Below, one piece after another: positions 40,813-49,583 of a stretch of 64,000 bases of DNA. The notes under the pieces were generated by a model that was given only the letters and a program-made list of their open reading frames with translations, ran no database searches and was not told where the DNA came from. Source of the stretch: Paenibacillus sp. J45TS6 (GTDB lineage: Bacteria > Bacillota > Bacilli > Paenibacillales > Paenibacillaceae). How positions within the stretch are numbered: the stretch's first letter is position 1; every line of letters begins with the position of its first letter. The position numbers were made by a program, and so were the translations under genes. Location of the stretch: contig NZ_BOSJ01000008.1 in assembly GCF_018403285.1 (NCBI RefSeq), forward strand, positions 124,001 through 188,000, read 5' to 3'.

Positions 40813-41376
40813 ATGACGAAACCAAAGGTAATTGTGCTTGTCTTCCTGGCACTTGCCACGATTACCGGGTGTACCTCAAATGAATCTGCCGCAAAAGTCG
40901 AACCTAACTCGGCAACGAATATAGAGAAATCTGTATTTATGTGCCTTTCTGCCCCAACATCTGATATAAACAGCCTGGATCGTTTCCATCTTCGATTCGA
41001 ATTTGGGGTTAATAACGACATCCTGATCGATACAAAAGAACAGATACTTCGCGTAAAGGTGAGCAGCGATATTACTACCCACGTCAGTGATTTTCAGCTA
41101 AATGAAAAAGACATGTCTCTCATCTATGAAGAGGCGATCAGTCAAGGCTTGCTGCGAGAGCAAGACAAAGTCGAGGAGTCCGTAACATGTAATAAAAAAC
41201 CGCATGAGAATTATAAACTAACCCTTTACCATGAGAGCAGTACATTTCACTATGAATGGAATGAATGTGATAAAGATAAGCAGAACCTGACGAATTTGAA
41301 GGACGTAATCATGAATACCTTGCAGAAAAATGAGACTTACATACAACTCAAGGAGGATATGCGCTATGCCGAATAA
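40813..41376 (+). CDS. Lipoprotein of unknown function
   Basis: A 187-residue lipoprotein with signal peptide KVIVLVFLALATITGC (lipobox TITGC). The mature part is a beta-rich domain (FHLRFEFGVNNDILID ... YKLTLYHESSTFHYEWNEC) with paired Cys (residues near CNKK and NECD) that may form a disulphide. No family recognised. It overlaps the next lipoprotein gene by 11 bases and the two are surely co-transcribed. ATG 40813 follows GAGAGGGAG. Confidence 0.75.
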   Translation: MTKPKVIVLVFLALATITGCTSNESAAKVEPNSATNIEKSVFMCLSAPTSDINSLDRFHLRFEFGVNNDILIDTKEQILRVKVSSDITTHVSDFQLNEKDMSLIYEEAISQGLLREQDKVEESVTCNKKPHENYKLTLYHESSTFHYEWNECDKDKQNLTNLKDVIMNTLQKNETYIQLKEDMRYAE

Positions 41377-41983
41377 TCATAGAATCTTAAAACGTAGAAA
41401 ACAGCTGCTTTATTTGCTGCTTGTCACCGGGGTAATGCTCCTACTTGTCTCCTGTCAAAAGGACGTATCTACAACGGGTTCCGATATCAACTCTAGTGTA
41501 TTCCAGCAAGGAAAAGAGTCTTCCACCCCCTCCCTCAAAGATCGAATCGAAGAAGCAGAAGGAGTCAGTCTTGGTGAGCCATCTACACTTACTCGTTCAG
41601 AAAGAGAAGATATTAAACTTAATCTCATAGGTTCAGAAATCGTAATGTGCGGTTTGTCGGAGAAAGAATACATCTTGGGCAATGCAGTCTCATTTCGTAT
41701 AAAAAATAATACAGACATGACGCTCCACTATGGCGAATTTACAGGAGTCGAAGCGGACATCGATGGAGTATGGACAGAAGTGCATGTTGATCTTAACTAC
41801 AAGGAACCTCTATATGGACTGGAAACGAATAAAAAAGTGGAACTCGATGCTTATATCACAGAGAAATTGCCCGTCGGAAGATATCGTTTGACGAAGGAAG
41901 TATCACTTGTTAATACAGAGGACATGAAGAATGAGGAGGAAGTTGTTCTCATCAGCGAACCATTTATGATTAGAAAAGATTAA
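41366..41983 (+). CDS. Lipoprotein with Ig-like (Big_14-type) domain
   Basis: A 205-residue lipoprotein. The start is ATG 41366, 9 bases after AAGGAGG. Lipobox LLVSC follows a basic n-region (KRRKQLLYLL). The C-terminal ~110 residues match an Ig-like fold seen in Bacillales lipoproteins: VSFRIKNNTDMTLHYGEFTGVEA, VWTEVHVDL, and VGRYRLTKEVSL near the end (shown in parts). It is the downstream partner of the preceding lipoprotein. Function unknown. Confidence 0.78.
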   Translation: MPNNHRILKRRKQLLYLLLVTGVMLLLVSCQKDVSTTGSDINSSVFQQGKESSTPSLKDRIEEAEGVSLGEPSTLTRSEREDIKLNLIGSEIVMCGLSEKEYILGNAVSFRIKNNTDMTLHYGEFTGVEADIDGVWTEVHVDLNYKEPLYGLETNKKVELDAYITEKLPVGRYRLTKEVSLVNTEDMKNEEEVVLISEPFMIRKD

Positions 41984-42087
41984 TCCGGATTTTGTCCATG
42001 GATGGCCTTATTTATTTTTCTTATGCTAGAGTACAGAGCCATATTACCCGTTCTCTATTGTACTCATATAGATAAGGAGTTTCGTTC

Positions 42088-42834
42088 ATGAGAAATATGT
42101 ATCAGCAAGAAGTCGTTTTAGATAAACAGATTTCCATCTATCTCCCGCCTTCCTATAATGAGACTGAGAATTCCGTCAGATTTCCTGTCGTTTATCTTCA
42201 AGACGGAATAGATCTCGTTAGCCAAGTATTTAATCTACTGAGTCATAAATTTCGAGTAAAGGAACTGCCCGAACTCATTATCGTTGGGGTTGAACCAAAC
42301 AACCGAATTCATGAATACACCCCTTGGCCCGCCGCTTCTCTTCGTGGAGCAGATCATCCTGGTTTTGGTGGTAAAGGTGCTGAATATGTCGCTTACATCA
42401 CCGATGTTTTGAAACCGCATATTGATAAAACTTATCGTACGCTGGCAGACCCAGAACACACCGGAATCATCGGCGCCTCTCTCGGCGGCCTAGTTTCTCT
42501 CTATGCCGGCTATCTGCGGCCTGATGTATTCGGCAAAATAGGAGCTTTATCGGCTTCCTTCTGGTATGAAGGCATGTTGCCTTTTATAGAGACTAACCCG
42601 CTCCCTTTACATCATGGCGGTAAACTGTTCCTATCTGTTGGAAGTCTTGAAGGAGTGTATAAAGAAAATATTCAGCGTCATATGGTCCCATACACCCTAA
42701 GAGCCCATGAACGGTTATTGGAGAAAGGGATGACCCCGGAGCAACTGAAATTCGTACTCGTAGAAGGCGGAACTCATGATGATGTCTTCTTTGCGAAACA
42801 ATTGATAGAAGCACTGCACTGGATGTTTACTTAA
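42088..42834 (+). CDS. Alpha/beta hydrolase, esterase D/enterochelin esterase-like
   Basis: A 248-residue esterase with the nucleophile elbow GASLGG (Ser), the oxyanion strand PVVYLQDGID, and catalytic His in EGGTHDD near the C-terminus. This group (YbbA/BesA/IroE-like) hydrolyses siderophore or acyl esters. No siderophore gene is nearby, so the substrate may be an acetylated or feruloylated sugar. No signal peptide. ATG 42088 follows TAAGGAG. Confidence 0.85.
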   Translation: MRNMYQQEVVLDKQISIYLPPSYNETENSVRFPVVYLQDGIDLVSQVFNLLSHKFRVKELPELIIVGVEPNNRIHEYTPWPAASLRGADHPGFGGKGAEYVAYITDVLKPHIDKTYRTLADPEHTGIIGASLGGLVSLYAGYLRPDVFGKIGALSASFWYEGMLPFIETNPLPLHHGGKLFLSVGSLEGVYKENIQRHMVPYTLRAHERLLEKGMTPEQLKFVLVEGGTHDDVFFAKQLIEALHWMFT

Positions 42835-42859
42835 TTCATCTCAAAAATACAGCAATCAA

Positions 42860-42898
42860 AAAAAGAGCCTTTCTCTTCTCCCGAGAAAGGCTCTTTTT
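42860..42898. terminator. Bidirectional terminator between esterase and lacZ
   Basis: AAAAAGAGCCTTTCTC pairs perfectly with GAGAAAGGCTCTTTTT (16 bp). Confidence 0.95.
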
Positions 42899-42928
42899 GC
42901 TTATACTAAAACACCGTCACTTAATGAA

Positions 42929-45900
42929 TTAACCCTGATTTCGAATTGTAAATTGGAAGGACAATTCGCCTGATGGATCAATTGTAAATTCGTCTAGTAC
43001 AGGCGCTCCCCAGCTGTCATCTCCGCCAACACCCATTTGGCAGCCAGCAATCGTGACTACGGTATGATGCACATTTGGCAGTTCATAATGATGAGTTGCT
43101 TGTTCCAGTTCAAACGCCGTGTACGGCGATATTACTGCTTCTACTGGCTGCGATGCCGGAGCAGTAATCAGAATTCCTTTTCCGGTGTCATTCGTGATTG
43201 CAACCTCACGAACTCCCGTACGATTACCCGATTCCTGCGGAACGAGATAAGCAGATACATTATCTTCAGCACGGTTTTTGAAACGTGTAAGTCTTGCTCC
43301 CTCCGCACGGTCTGCATAGTTCTCCTCTGGTCCTTTTGCATACCAATCCAGGTTCGCATAATCTGCTGGCACTTTAAAGGACAAGGCGAAGATCGGGAAC
43401 TTCGGTAATCCAGACACCCCTTTATACGAGGAATCAACCTGAATACTTCCGTCTGTAAATACGGTATAGGCCACCTTCACCCTTACATCCTCATGAACAC
43501 TCAGCTTATAGGTATACGTGATCGTTGCTTGTCCTTCTGATTCTGCTAGTTCCCAGCTTAGTGTTCGGCGAGTAAGACTTGCTGCATACCAAGCGGAAGA
43601 ATCAAAATGGAACCCTGCTCCTTTATCGTTATCCGTCATCGCTCTCCAGAAGAGCGGAGCTGGCGGTGCCGAGATCATCTCACGACCTCCGTAGTTCACC
43701 GAGATGAGCGTTCCGGCCTGTTTAGAGAACATGATCGAGAAGTCACGGCCGTGTACGCCGATATTCACATCCCCTTCGACCACGCGGAAATCATTTGATA
43801 GCGCGGAGCCTTTTGCAGAAATATCTCCTTTAGCTTCTTCCACAAGGAACACATGCTGTCCAAAGCACACTTCATACCCTGCTTCAGCCCATAAGGTTTC
43901 TTCCTTGAGCACGAGGGAGCAATCTACGCTATACTCGCCAGGCTGACCACTCACCTCTGGCAAAGTATACGCAATCTCCTTCTCTTCTCCCGCAGCTACA
44001 TGAACATCCATTCTTCCTGTGAACAACTGCTTTCCTTCTTTGTTCAGCGTGTATACGAGTTCATAAGCATCCGTACTGACAAAAAGATTCTCATTTCGAA
44101 TGGTAACTCCCGTAAGGCTTGGCGTAAGCTTCACATTCTGATACACGAATTTCACTTCCTGCATCTTTGGAGACCAACGGCGGTCTGCATATACAATCCC
44201 GTTACCGGAGAAGTTGTAATCCGTAGAACGATCGTCAAAGTCACCGCCGTAGGCCATAAATTCCTTGCCATAACGATCTTTTTTAATTAAAACCTGATCC
44301 ATGTAGTCCCAGATAAAACCACCTTGATACATTGGATACTTCTGTTCAAGTTCCGTGTATTTATGGATACCGCCTAACGAGTTCCCCATCGCGTGCATAT
44401 ATTCACAGCTGATATACGGTTTACCTGGATTGTCATTTAGATACTCTTCAATATCTGCTACCTTCGCATACATCCGGCTCTCCATGTCACTCGTTCTGTC
44501 ATAATTCCGGTCGTAGAATACTCCTTCATAATGTACGAGACGAGTGCTGTCTTTCTCCCGGAAATAATCGGATACATTCAGGATGACGTCCCCAGCATAG
44601 GATTCATTACCACAAGACCATATGAGGATGGAAGGATGGTTTTTATCCCGCTCTACCATCGAAATCGCACGATCCATTACAATATCCTGCCATTCCATGT
44701 TGTTTCCAGGCACGTTCCATGATGGCTCAACTGCGCCCATCTTCTGCCATGATCCATGGGTTTCCAGATTCATTTCATCAATGACATATACACCATACTC
44801 ATCACAAAGTTCATACCAGAGCGTCTGGTTCGGGTAGTGGGAGGTACGAACCGCGTTCATATTCCCCTGCTTGATTGCTTTGATATCCCATAGCATATCT
44901 TCTTTTGTTATATTCCGTCCTTGACGAACATTGAATTCATGTCGGTTTACCCCTTTGAAGACAATACGTTTCCCGTTTAGATGCATCACTTTGTCTATCA
45001 TCTCAAATTTACGGAAGCCTACTTTTTGAGGTACCACTTCGACAAGTTCTCCTGCCTCATTGTATAAAGAAATATAAAGAGTATATAAGTACGGTGCTTC
45101 TGCGCTCCATAGATTTACATTTCCGGCTGCCAGACGAACCGAGAGATTGTCTTCGGGAGATACTACAGTCTGCTCCGCAATCACTTTATTTTCCGCATCT
45201 TTTAGTACAAGTTCCACTTTTGATGCTGACTTGCCTGTCAGTTGCAGATCCGTAAGAAGTGTACCTGCTTCATACTTCTCATCCAGATCTGTCTTTACAA
45301 ATAAATCTTGAACATGCACTTCTGGAATGGTGTACAGATATACTTCCCGGAAGATCCCTGAGAAGCGCCAGAAGTCTTGATCCTCCAGCCAGCTGCCTGT
45401 GCTGCGTTGATACACCTCAACAGCCAGCTTGTTCTCTCCGTCCGTTATATAGGGAGTAAGATCAAACTCACTTGGCGTAAAGCTGTCTTCACTGTAACCG
45501 ACAAACTCTCCATTCAGCCATACATAGAAAGCCGATTCAACACCTTGAAAAGAAACATAGAGCGGACGGCCTTCCCATCCTTCAGGTACGTCAAAATATT
45601 TTACATAGCTGCCAACCGGATTATGGTCTTCTGAAACCATAGGCGGCCTAAGGTTCTCATGTCCATCCCATGGATACATCGTATTTACATACTGCGGGTT
45701 TCCGTACCCTTGCAACTGAATATGTCCAGGAACTTCAATCTGAGCCCAGCCCCGGCAAGATACTTCTTTCTTATAAAAGTCCGCTTGGCGTGCTGCCGGC
45801 GAAGCAGCATAACTAAATTTCCAGCTTCCGTTCAGACTATGTCGAAGCGGCATCTCTCCACGCTGCTGCGCCTCTTCGGCTGTAGCATAATACTTATGAT

Positions 45901-45994
45901 CGGAATGCGCAGGCACTCTGCCTACAGCGAATACGCTTACATCAGACAACCATGTTGTGCTCGGATTTACTTTTTGCTCCATTACTTGTTTCAT
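42929..45994 (-). CDS. lacZ: Beta-galactosidase, GH2 family (LacZ type)
   Basis: About 1021 residues, the normal LacZ length with all five domains: jelly roll (LNGEFVGYSEDSFTPSEFD), Ig-like, TIM barrel and the C-terminal beta-galactosidase small-chain domain (WYAKGPEENYADR). The acid/base Glu is in WSCGNESY and the nucleophile Glu in SCEYMHAMGNS. No signal peptide, so it splits imported beta-galactosides in the cytoplasm. GGAGG is only 3 bases before ATG 45994; ATG 45982 is a possible alternative. Last gene of an operon encoding an ABC sugar importer. Confidence 0.95.
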   Translation of the reverse strand: MKQVMEQKVNPSTTWLSDVSVFAVGRVPAHSDHKYYATAEEAQQRGEMPLRHSLNGSWKFSYAASPAARQADFYKKEVSCRGWAQIEVPGHIQLQGYGNPQYVNTMYPWDGHENLRPPMVSEDHNPVGSYVKYFDVPEGWEGRPLYVSFQGVESAFYVWLNGEFVGYSEDSFTPSEFDLTPYITDGENKLAVEVYQRSTGSWLEDQDFWRFSGIFREVYLYTIPEVHVQDLFVKTDLDEKYEAGTLLTDLQLTGKSASKVELVLKDAENKVIAEQTVVSPEDNLSVRLAAGNVNLWSAEAPYLYTLYISLYNEAGELVEVVPQKVGFRKFEMIDKVMHLNGKRIVFKGVNRHEFNVRQGRNITKEDMLWDIKAIKQGNMNAVRTSHYPNQTLWYELCDEYGVYVIDEMNLETHGSWQKMGAVEPSWNVPGNNMEWQDIVMDRAISMVERDKNHPSILIWSCGNESYAGDVILNVSDYFREKDSTRLVHYEGVFYDRNYDRTSDMESRMYAKVADIEEYLNDNPGKPYISCEYMHAMGNSLGGIHKYTELEQKYPMYQGGFIWDYMDQVLIKKDRYGKEFMAYGGDFDDRSTDYNFSGNGIVYADRRWSPKMQEVKFVYQNVKLTPSLTGVTIRNENLFVSTDAYELVYTLNKEGKQLFTGRMDVHVAAGEEKEIAYTLPEVSGQPGEYSVDCSLVLKEETLWAEAGYEVCFGQHVFLVEEAKGDISAKGSALSNDFRVVEGDVNIGVHGRDFSIMFSKQAGTLISVNYGGREMISAPPAPLFWRAMTDNDKGAGFHFDSSAWYAASLTRRTLSWELAESEGQATITYTYKLSVHEDVRVKVAYTVFTDGSIQVDSSYKGVSGLPKFPIFALSFKVPADYANLDWYAKGPEENYADRAEGARLTRFKNRAEDNVSAYLVPQESGNRTGVREVAITNDTGKGILITAPASQPVEAVISPYTAFELEQATHHYELPNVHHTVVTIAGCQMGVGGDDSWGAPVLDEFTIDPSGELSFQFTIRNQG

Positions 45995-46017
45995 CATACA
46001 TCCTCCATTTCTATATG

Positions 46018-46078
46018 GGAAAGGACTGCCTGACATCAGTCTTTACTTGCTCTCAACTGATGCCAAGACAGCCTTTCC
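46018..46078 (-). other. Intercistronic hairpin between permease gene and lacZ
   Basis: Long imperfect stem: GGAAAGG/CCTTTCC outside and ACTGATG/CATCAGT inside, no T run. Probably an mRNA processing or stability element, placed just before the lacZ ribosome site. Confidence 0.55.
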
Positions 46079-46133
46079 TATCAAGCTTGAATCCATTTCA
46101 TAATGCATGCAACAGATTCGATACCTATTTAAA

Positions 46134-46958
46134 TTACTTAACGGACCCTGTCATTCCTGCTACGAAGTGTTTTTGCATGACAAAGAATACAAGTGCAGTT
46201 GGCAGCGTAGTAATGACAATCGCAGACATAATCATTCCGTAATCCGGTGCATATCCTGAACCAAGGTTAGAAATCAAGAGCGGCACTGTCATATTCTCAG
46301 GCGACTGCAAGACGATGAGCGGCCACAGATAGTTGTTCCAGCTGCTAAGGAATGTAATGATGGCAGCTGCTGCATACGTCGATTTCATTGTCGGCATGTA
46401 AATCTTAAAGAAGAGTCCAATTTCAGTCAGACCATCCATCCGCCCTGCTTCCAGTAAATCTTTAGGGAACATCTTGGAGCTTTGACGGAAGAAAAAGATC
46501 AAGAATGCGGTAGTAAATGTTGGTAAAATAACTGCCGATGCAGTGTCGATCCCAAGGAACGGAATGACACTCGATACTTTTGCAAACATTTGATACAGCG
46601 GCACCATAATAGCTGCAAAAGGAATCATCATGGATGCCAGCAAAATGTTGAACACAATATCTTTCGCACGGCTGCGATAAATCTCGAATCCGTAACCTGC
46701 TGCAGATGCAACGAGCAAAGAAAGAATCGTTGTCACAATCGATATTTTGGCTGAGTTCCAAAGTGCCTGCCACATATCTACACTGTTAAATAGGTTCCTT
46801 ACATTATCGAAAAGATGTGATCCCGGAAGAAGTCTTCCCTTTGTAACGTCTACTGACATATTCGTTGAACTTGTGATCATCCACAAGAATGGAAAGATCG
46901 AAATCAGGGTAGCAAGGATAAGAAATGCATACGTAAAAAATTTCTTCGGTTTACTCAT
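46134..46958 (-). CDS. Sugar ABC transporter permease (MalG/LacG type)
   Basis: A 274-residue CUT1 family permease with six helices and the EAA loop EAGRMDGLTEIGLFFKIYMP. Paired with the adjacent MalF-type permease (four-base overlap, ATGA). Function in import of a beta-galactoside or galactan fragment is inferred from the following lacZ. The ATPase is not in the cluster; a shared MsmX-type ATPase would be needed. Confidence 0.92.
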   Translation of the reverse strand: MSKPKKFFTYAFLILATLISIFPFLWMITSSTNMSVDVTKGRLLPGSHLFDNVRNLFNSVDMWQALWNSAKISIVTTILSLLVASAAGYGFEIYRSRAKDIVFNILLASMMIPFAAIMVPLYQMFAKVSSVIPFLGIDTASAVILPTFTTAFLIFFFRQSSKMFPKDLLEAGRMDGLTEIGLFFKIYMPTMKSTYAAAAIITFLSSWNNYLWPLIVLQSPENMTVPLLISNLGSGYAPDYGMIMSAIVITTLPTALVFFVMQKHFVAGMTGSVK

Positions 46959-47872
46959 TTTTTATCGCCCCCAATTTTGTTCTGAATGAGTGTCAGGATG
47001 ATGACCATCACTACGATCGAGTAAGAAACAGTTGCTGCATATCCAAAGTCTGGTGTGTACTCAAATGATAAGTTATAAATATACTGTGAAATCGACATGG
47101 TTGAGTTACCTGGTCCGCCTTTCGTGATGTTTACAACTTCATCAAATAACTGCAGGGTACCAATCGTCGATGTAATCGTCGTAAATAAGATCATCGGTTT
47201 TAGAAGAGGAATCGTAATTTTAAAGAATTGAGTAAACGCATTTGCGCCGTCAATACGAGCTGCTTCATATACGGATTTGTCGATATTTTGCAAAGAAGAA
47301 AGATAGAAAATCATGTTATAACCTGTAAAACGCCAAGTAATCGCAATAATAATGGTTACTTTTGCCCAGAACGGATCAGAAATCCATTGAATCGGTTCTG
47401 ATATAAGATGGAAATTCATGAGCATCTTGTTCACAATACCGTCTCCGCCAAACATGTATTTAAATACAACGGAGTATGCTACAAGGGAAGTAACGGTAGG
47501 TAAGAAAATGGCGGTTCTAAAGAACCCTTTAAATTTCAAGTTATCATCATTAAGTAGAACGGCAATAAAGATCGCAAGGACCAGCATGACAGGAACTTGT
47601 ATGATGAGATAAATAAACGTATTTTTTACTGCAGTAATAAAGTTGCTGTCCTGGAACAAGCGAATATAGTTATCGAATCCAACAAAATCAAGATTCATCC
47701 CCCGGCCTGATTTAAAGGAAAGGATCAGCGCCTGAATCATTGGATAAAAATAGAACAAACTGATTGCAAGAACCGGTACGAGAATAAATAACCAGCCTGT
47801 TATATTGATACGTCTCTGACTGCCCATGCCTTTAGGACTTCCGGTACTCGCCGCGGTCTTCGCAGTTTTCAC
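46955..47872 (-). CDS. Sugar ABC transporter permease (MalF/LacF type); start uncertain
   Basis: A CUT1 permease with six helices after a short cytoplasmic N-terminus (GWLFILVPVLAISLFYFYP) and the EAA loop EAARIDGANAFTQFFKITIP. The open frame can start at ATG 47968 (337 residues), but that has no ribosome site and its first codons form half of a terminator-like hairpin. GTG 47872, preceded by AAGGG and GGAG, gives 305 residues, the usual MalF length, and is preferred. Co-transcribed with the MalG-type gene. Confidence 0.85.
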   Translation of the reverse strand: MKTAKTAASTGSPKGMGSQRRINITGWLFILVPVLAISLFYFYPMIQALILSFKSGRGMNLDFVGFDNYIRLFQDSNFITAVKNTFIYLIIQVPVMLVLAIFIAVLLNDDNLKFKGFFRTAIFLPTVTSLVAYSVVFKYMFGGDGIVNKMLMNFHLISEPIQWISDPFWAKVTIIIAITWRFTGYNMIFYLSSLQNIDKSVYEAARIDGANAFTQFFKITIPLLKPMILFTTITSTIGTLQLFDEVVNITKGGPGNSTMSISQYIYNLSFEYTPDFGYAATVSYSIVVMVIILTLIQNKIGGDKK

Positions 47873-47939
47873 ACCACTCCACACCCTTCTCAACTGTTTT
47901 CTAAAGTATGTTTTTTTGTTTCTCTCTCTTTTTTCTTCA

Positions 47940-48013
47940 TAAAAAGGACCCTTGCCCTTTCCCTCCATCCATAGAGGTTTTCTCTAAAGGAGAAGCAGAA
48001 GGAACAAGGGCCC
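47940..48013 (-). terminator. Putative long-loop terminator between binding protein and permease genes
   Basis: Minus strand GGGCCCTTG (48005-48013) pairs with CAAGGGTCC (47945-47953), followed by TTTTTATG. The loop is ~50 bases. It would favour excess binding protein. Confidence 0.45.
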
Positions 48014-48028
48014 GTATTCATTCATGAA

Positions 48029-49330
48029 TTAACGAATTTGAGTGTCTGCTTGAGACTGCGCATCCTTAAGTACGGAATCAATATCTTTGCCGCCTAGATA
48101 GTTTTGCATTGCAACAACCAAGATATCCTCGACTGCGTACGTATTTAGACCATAATTCACGTTAGGAATTTGTTCTGTCCAAGCAGCGAAGTCAGATACC
48201 ACTTTTTGTCCTTGGAAATACTCATCTTCTGCTTTATAAGCTTCACCCTCGGAAGCCGCTTTGAACGTACCGATTACACCCACTTCTGTATTCAATGTTT
48301 GATACAGATCTACGTTGGTACCGAAAGTTGCAGCCAAGAATTCTGCCGCTGCTTCTTTACCGTCTACGTTCATTACATACCAAGAGCTGCCGCCAAGGTT
48401 TGAAGCATTCACAGCACCTTCTACACCAGGCAGTTTCGGCGTTGGAACTACTGCCCATTTTCCGGACTGAGAAGCCTCTGCTTTGATCGATGGAGTAATC
48501 CAGTTACCTGAAGGAGTAGATGCAACATCACCGCCGTTAAGAGCCCCAACCCCTTGACTCCAGTCAGAAACGACTTTGACGATACCCGAGTCCATCAACT
48601 TTTTGTAGGTTTCAAATGCTACTTTCATTGCTTCGTTATTCGCAATGTTTGGCGTTTCACCATCTTCGGTGGTATACCAAGAACCCGCAGATTGAACCAT
48701 CATACGAATGATTCCGAGGTCATTCGGATCTTGTGTCAGCATCAATTTTCCTGTTTTTTCTTTAATGTCTTTACCGATTTCAATATACTTATCCCAATCA
48801 ATATCTTGCAGGTCGTCAAGCGTGTACCCTGCTTCCTCCAAGTAGTCTGTTCTGATATACAATCCAGTAGCTCCAGAATCAAAAGGAACTCCATATTGTT
48901 TGCCATCTACGCTAGTAGGTCCCACTTTATAATCCGCAAAATTGGCTACATCAATGACATCTGTCAGTTCAAAGAAAGAATCCGGATACGATTGTAGGAA
49001 ACTTTGTGCCCGGTAATCCTCAATCAGCACAATGTTCGGAAGACCTTTTGTAGATCCAGAGTTAAGGCCTGTGTTCAGCTTCTGCACGATATCTGCTTGT
49101 GCGTTCTCTACAACATTAATCTTAAGATCAGGATTTGTTTCCGCATAAGCCTCTTTCGCTTTATTCATTGCTGCAATGTTAAACGCTGGGTCCCATGCCC
49201 AGACTGTAATCTCTTTCGTATCTGCACTAGATCCTTCACTAGATTCTCCACCTGAACCCGTAGAACAAGCAGATAGAACGACCGCACTAGCTAACAGGAC
49301 TGAAAGTACTTTTGGTAATTTGTTTCTCAA
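48029..49330 (-). CDS. Sugar-binding lipoprotein of a CUT1 ABC importer
   Basis: A 433-residue SBP_bac_1 protein. Signal peptide with lipobox VLSAC, Ser/Gly linker, then the binding fold (ITVWAWDPAFNIAAMNKAKEAY, YGVPFDSGATGLYIRTDYLEEAG split here: YGVPFDSGATGLYIR). TTG 49330 is the start, 8 bases after GAGGGGG; no ATG fits. First gene of the operon with the two permeases and lacZ. Regulated probably by the YesMN-type pair just upstream. Confidence 0.92.
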   Translation of the reverse strand: MRNKLPKVLSVLLASAVVLSACSTGSGGESSEGSSADTKEITVWAWDPAFNIAAMNKAKEAYAETNPDLKINVVENAQADIVQKLNTGLNSGSTKGLPNIVLIEDYRAQSFLQSYPDSFFELTDVIDVANFADYKVGPTSVDGKQYGVPFDSGATGLYIRTDYLEEAGYTLDDLQDIDWDKYIEIGKDIKEKTGKLMLTQDPNDLGIIRMMVQSAGSWYTTEDGETPNIANNEAMKVAFETYKKLMDSGIVKVVSDWSQGVGALNGGDVASTPSGNWITPSIKAEASQSGKWAVVPTPKLPGVEGAVNASNLGGSSWYVMNVDGKEAAAEFLAATFGTNVDLYQTLNTEVGVIGTFKAASEGEAYKAEDEYFQGQKVVSDFAAWTEQIPNVNYGLNTYAVEDILVVAMQNYLGGKDIDSVLKDAQSQADTQIR

Positions 49331-49376
49331 TGAAATAACCCCCTCAAGGCTGTAATAAATATGGATTTAAAATAAA

Positions 49377-49416
49377 ATAAGATGGAAGCGTTTACTTTCT
49401 ATGCTTCCATCTTATC
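49377..49416 (-). terminator. Terminator with an embedded cre-like site
   Basis: Minus strand ATAAGATGGAAGC ... GCTTCCATCTTAT (13-bp stem) followed by TTATTTTA. It ends the yesMN-type operon. The 3' half overlaps a cre-like TGGAAGCGTTTACT (49383-49396, 12 of 14). Confidence 0.7.
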
Positions 49417-49583
49417 ATTCATGTATGCGGTTTCTTTAGAACTATCTTTGTTAGCTTTGGTGCTTTTCTTAGTTACCTTGTTCAATTCACCGCTATACTC
49501 ATGTACTATATTTAGGTTTTGGTTCTTTATTTAGATTAATCCTATATTTTTGAATTTGATTCAACTTTTTTATCCTTTATTGT

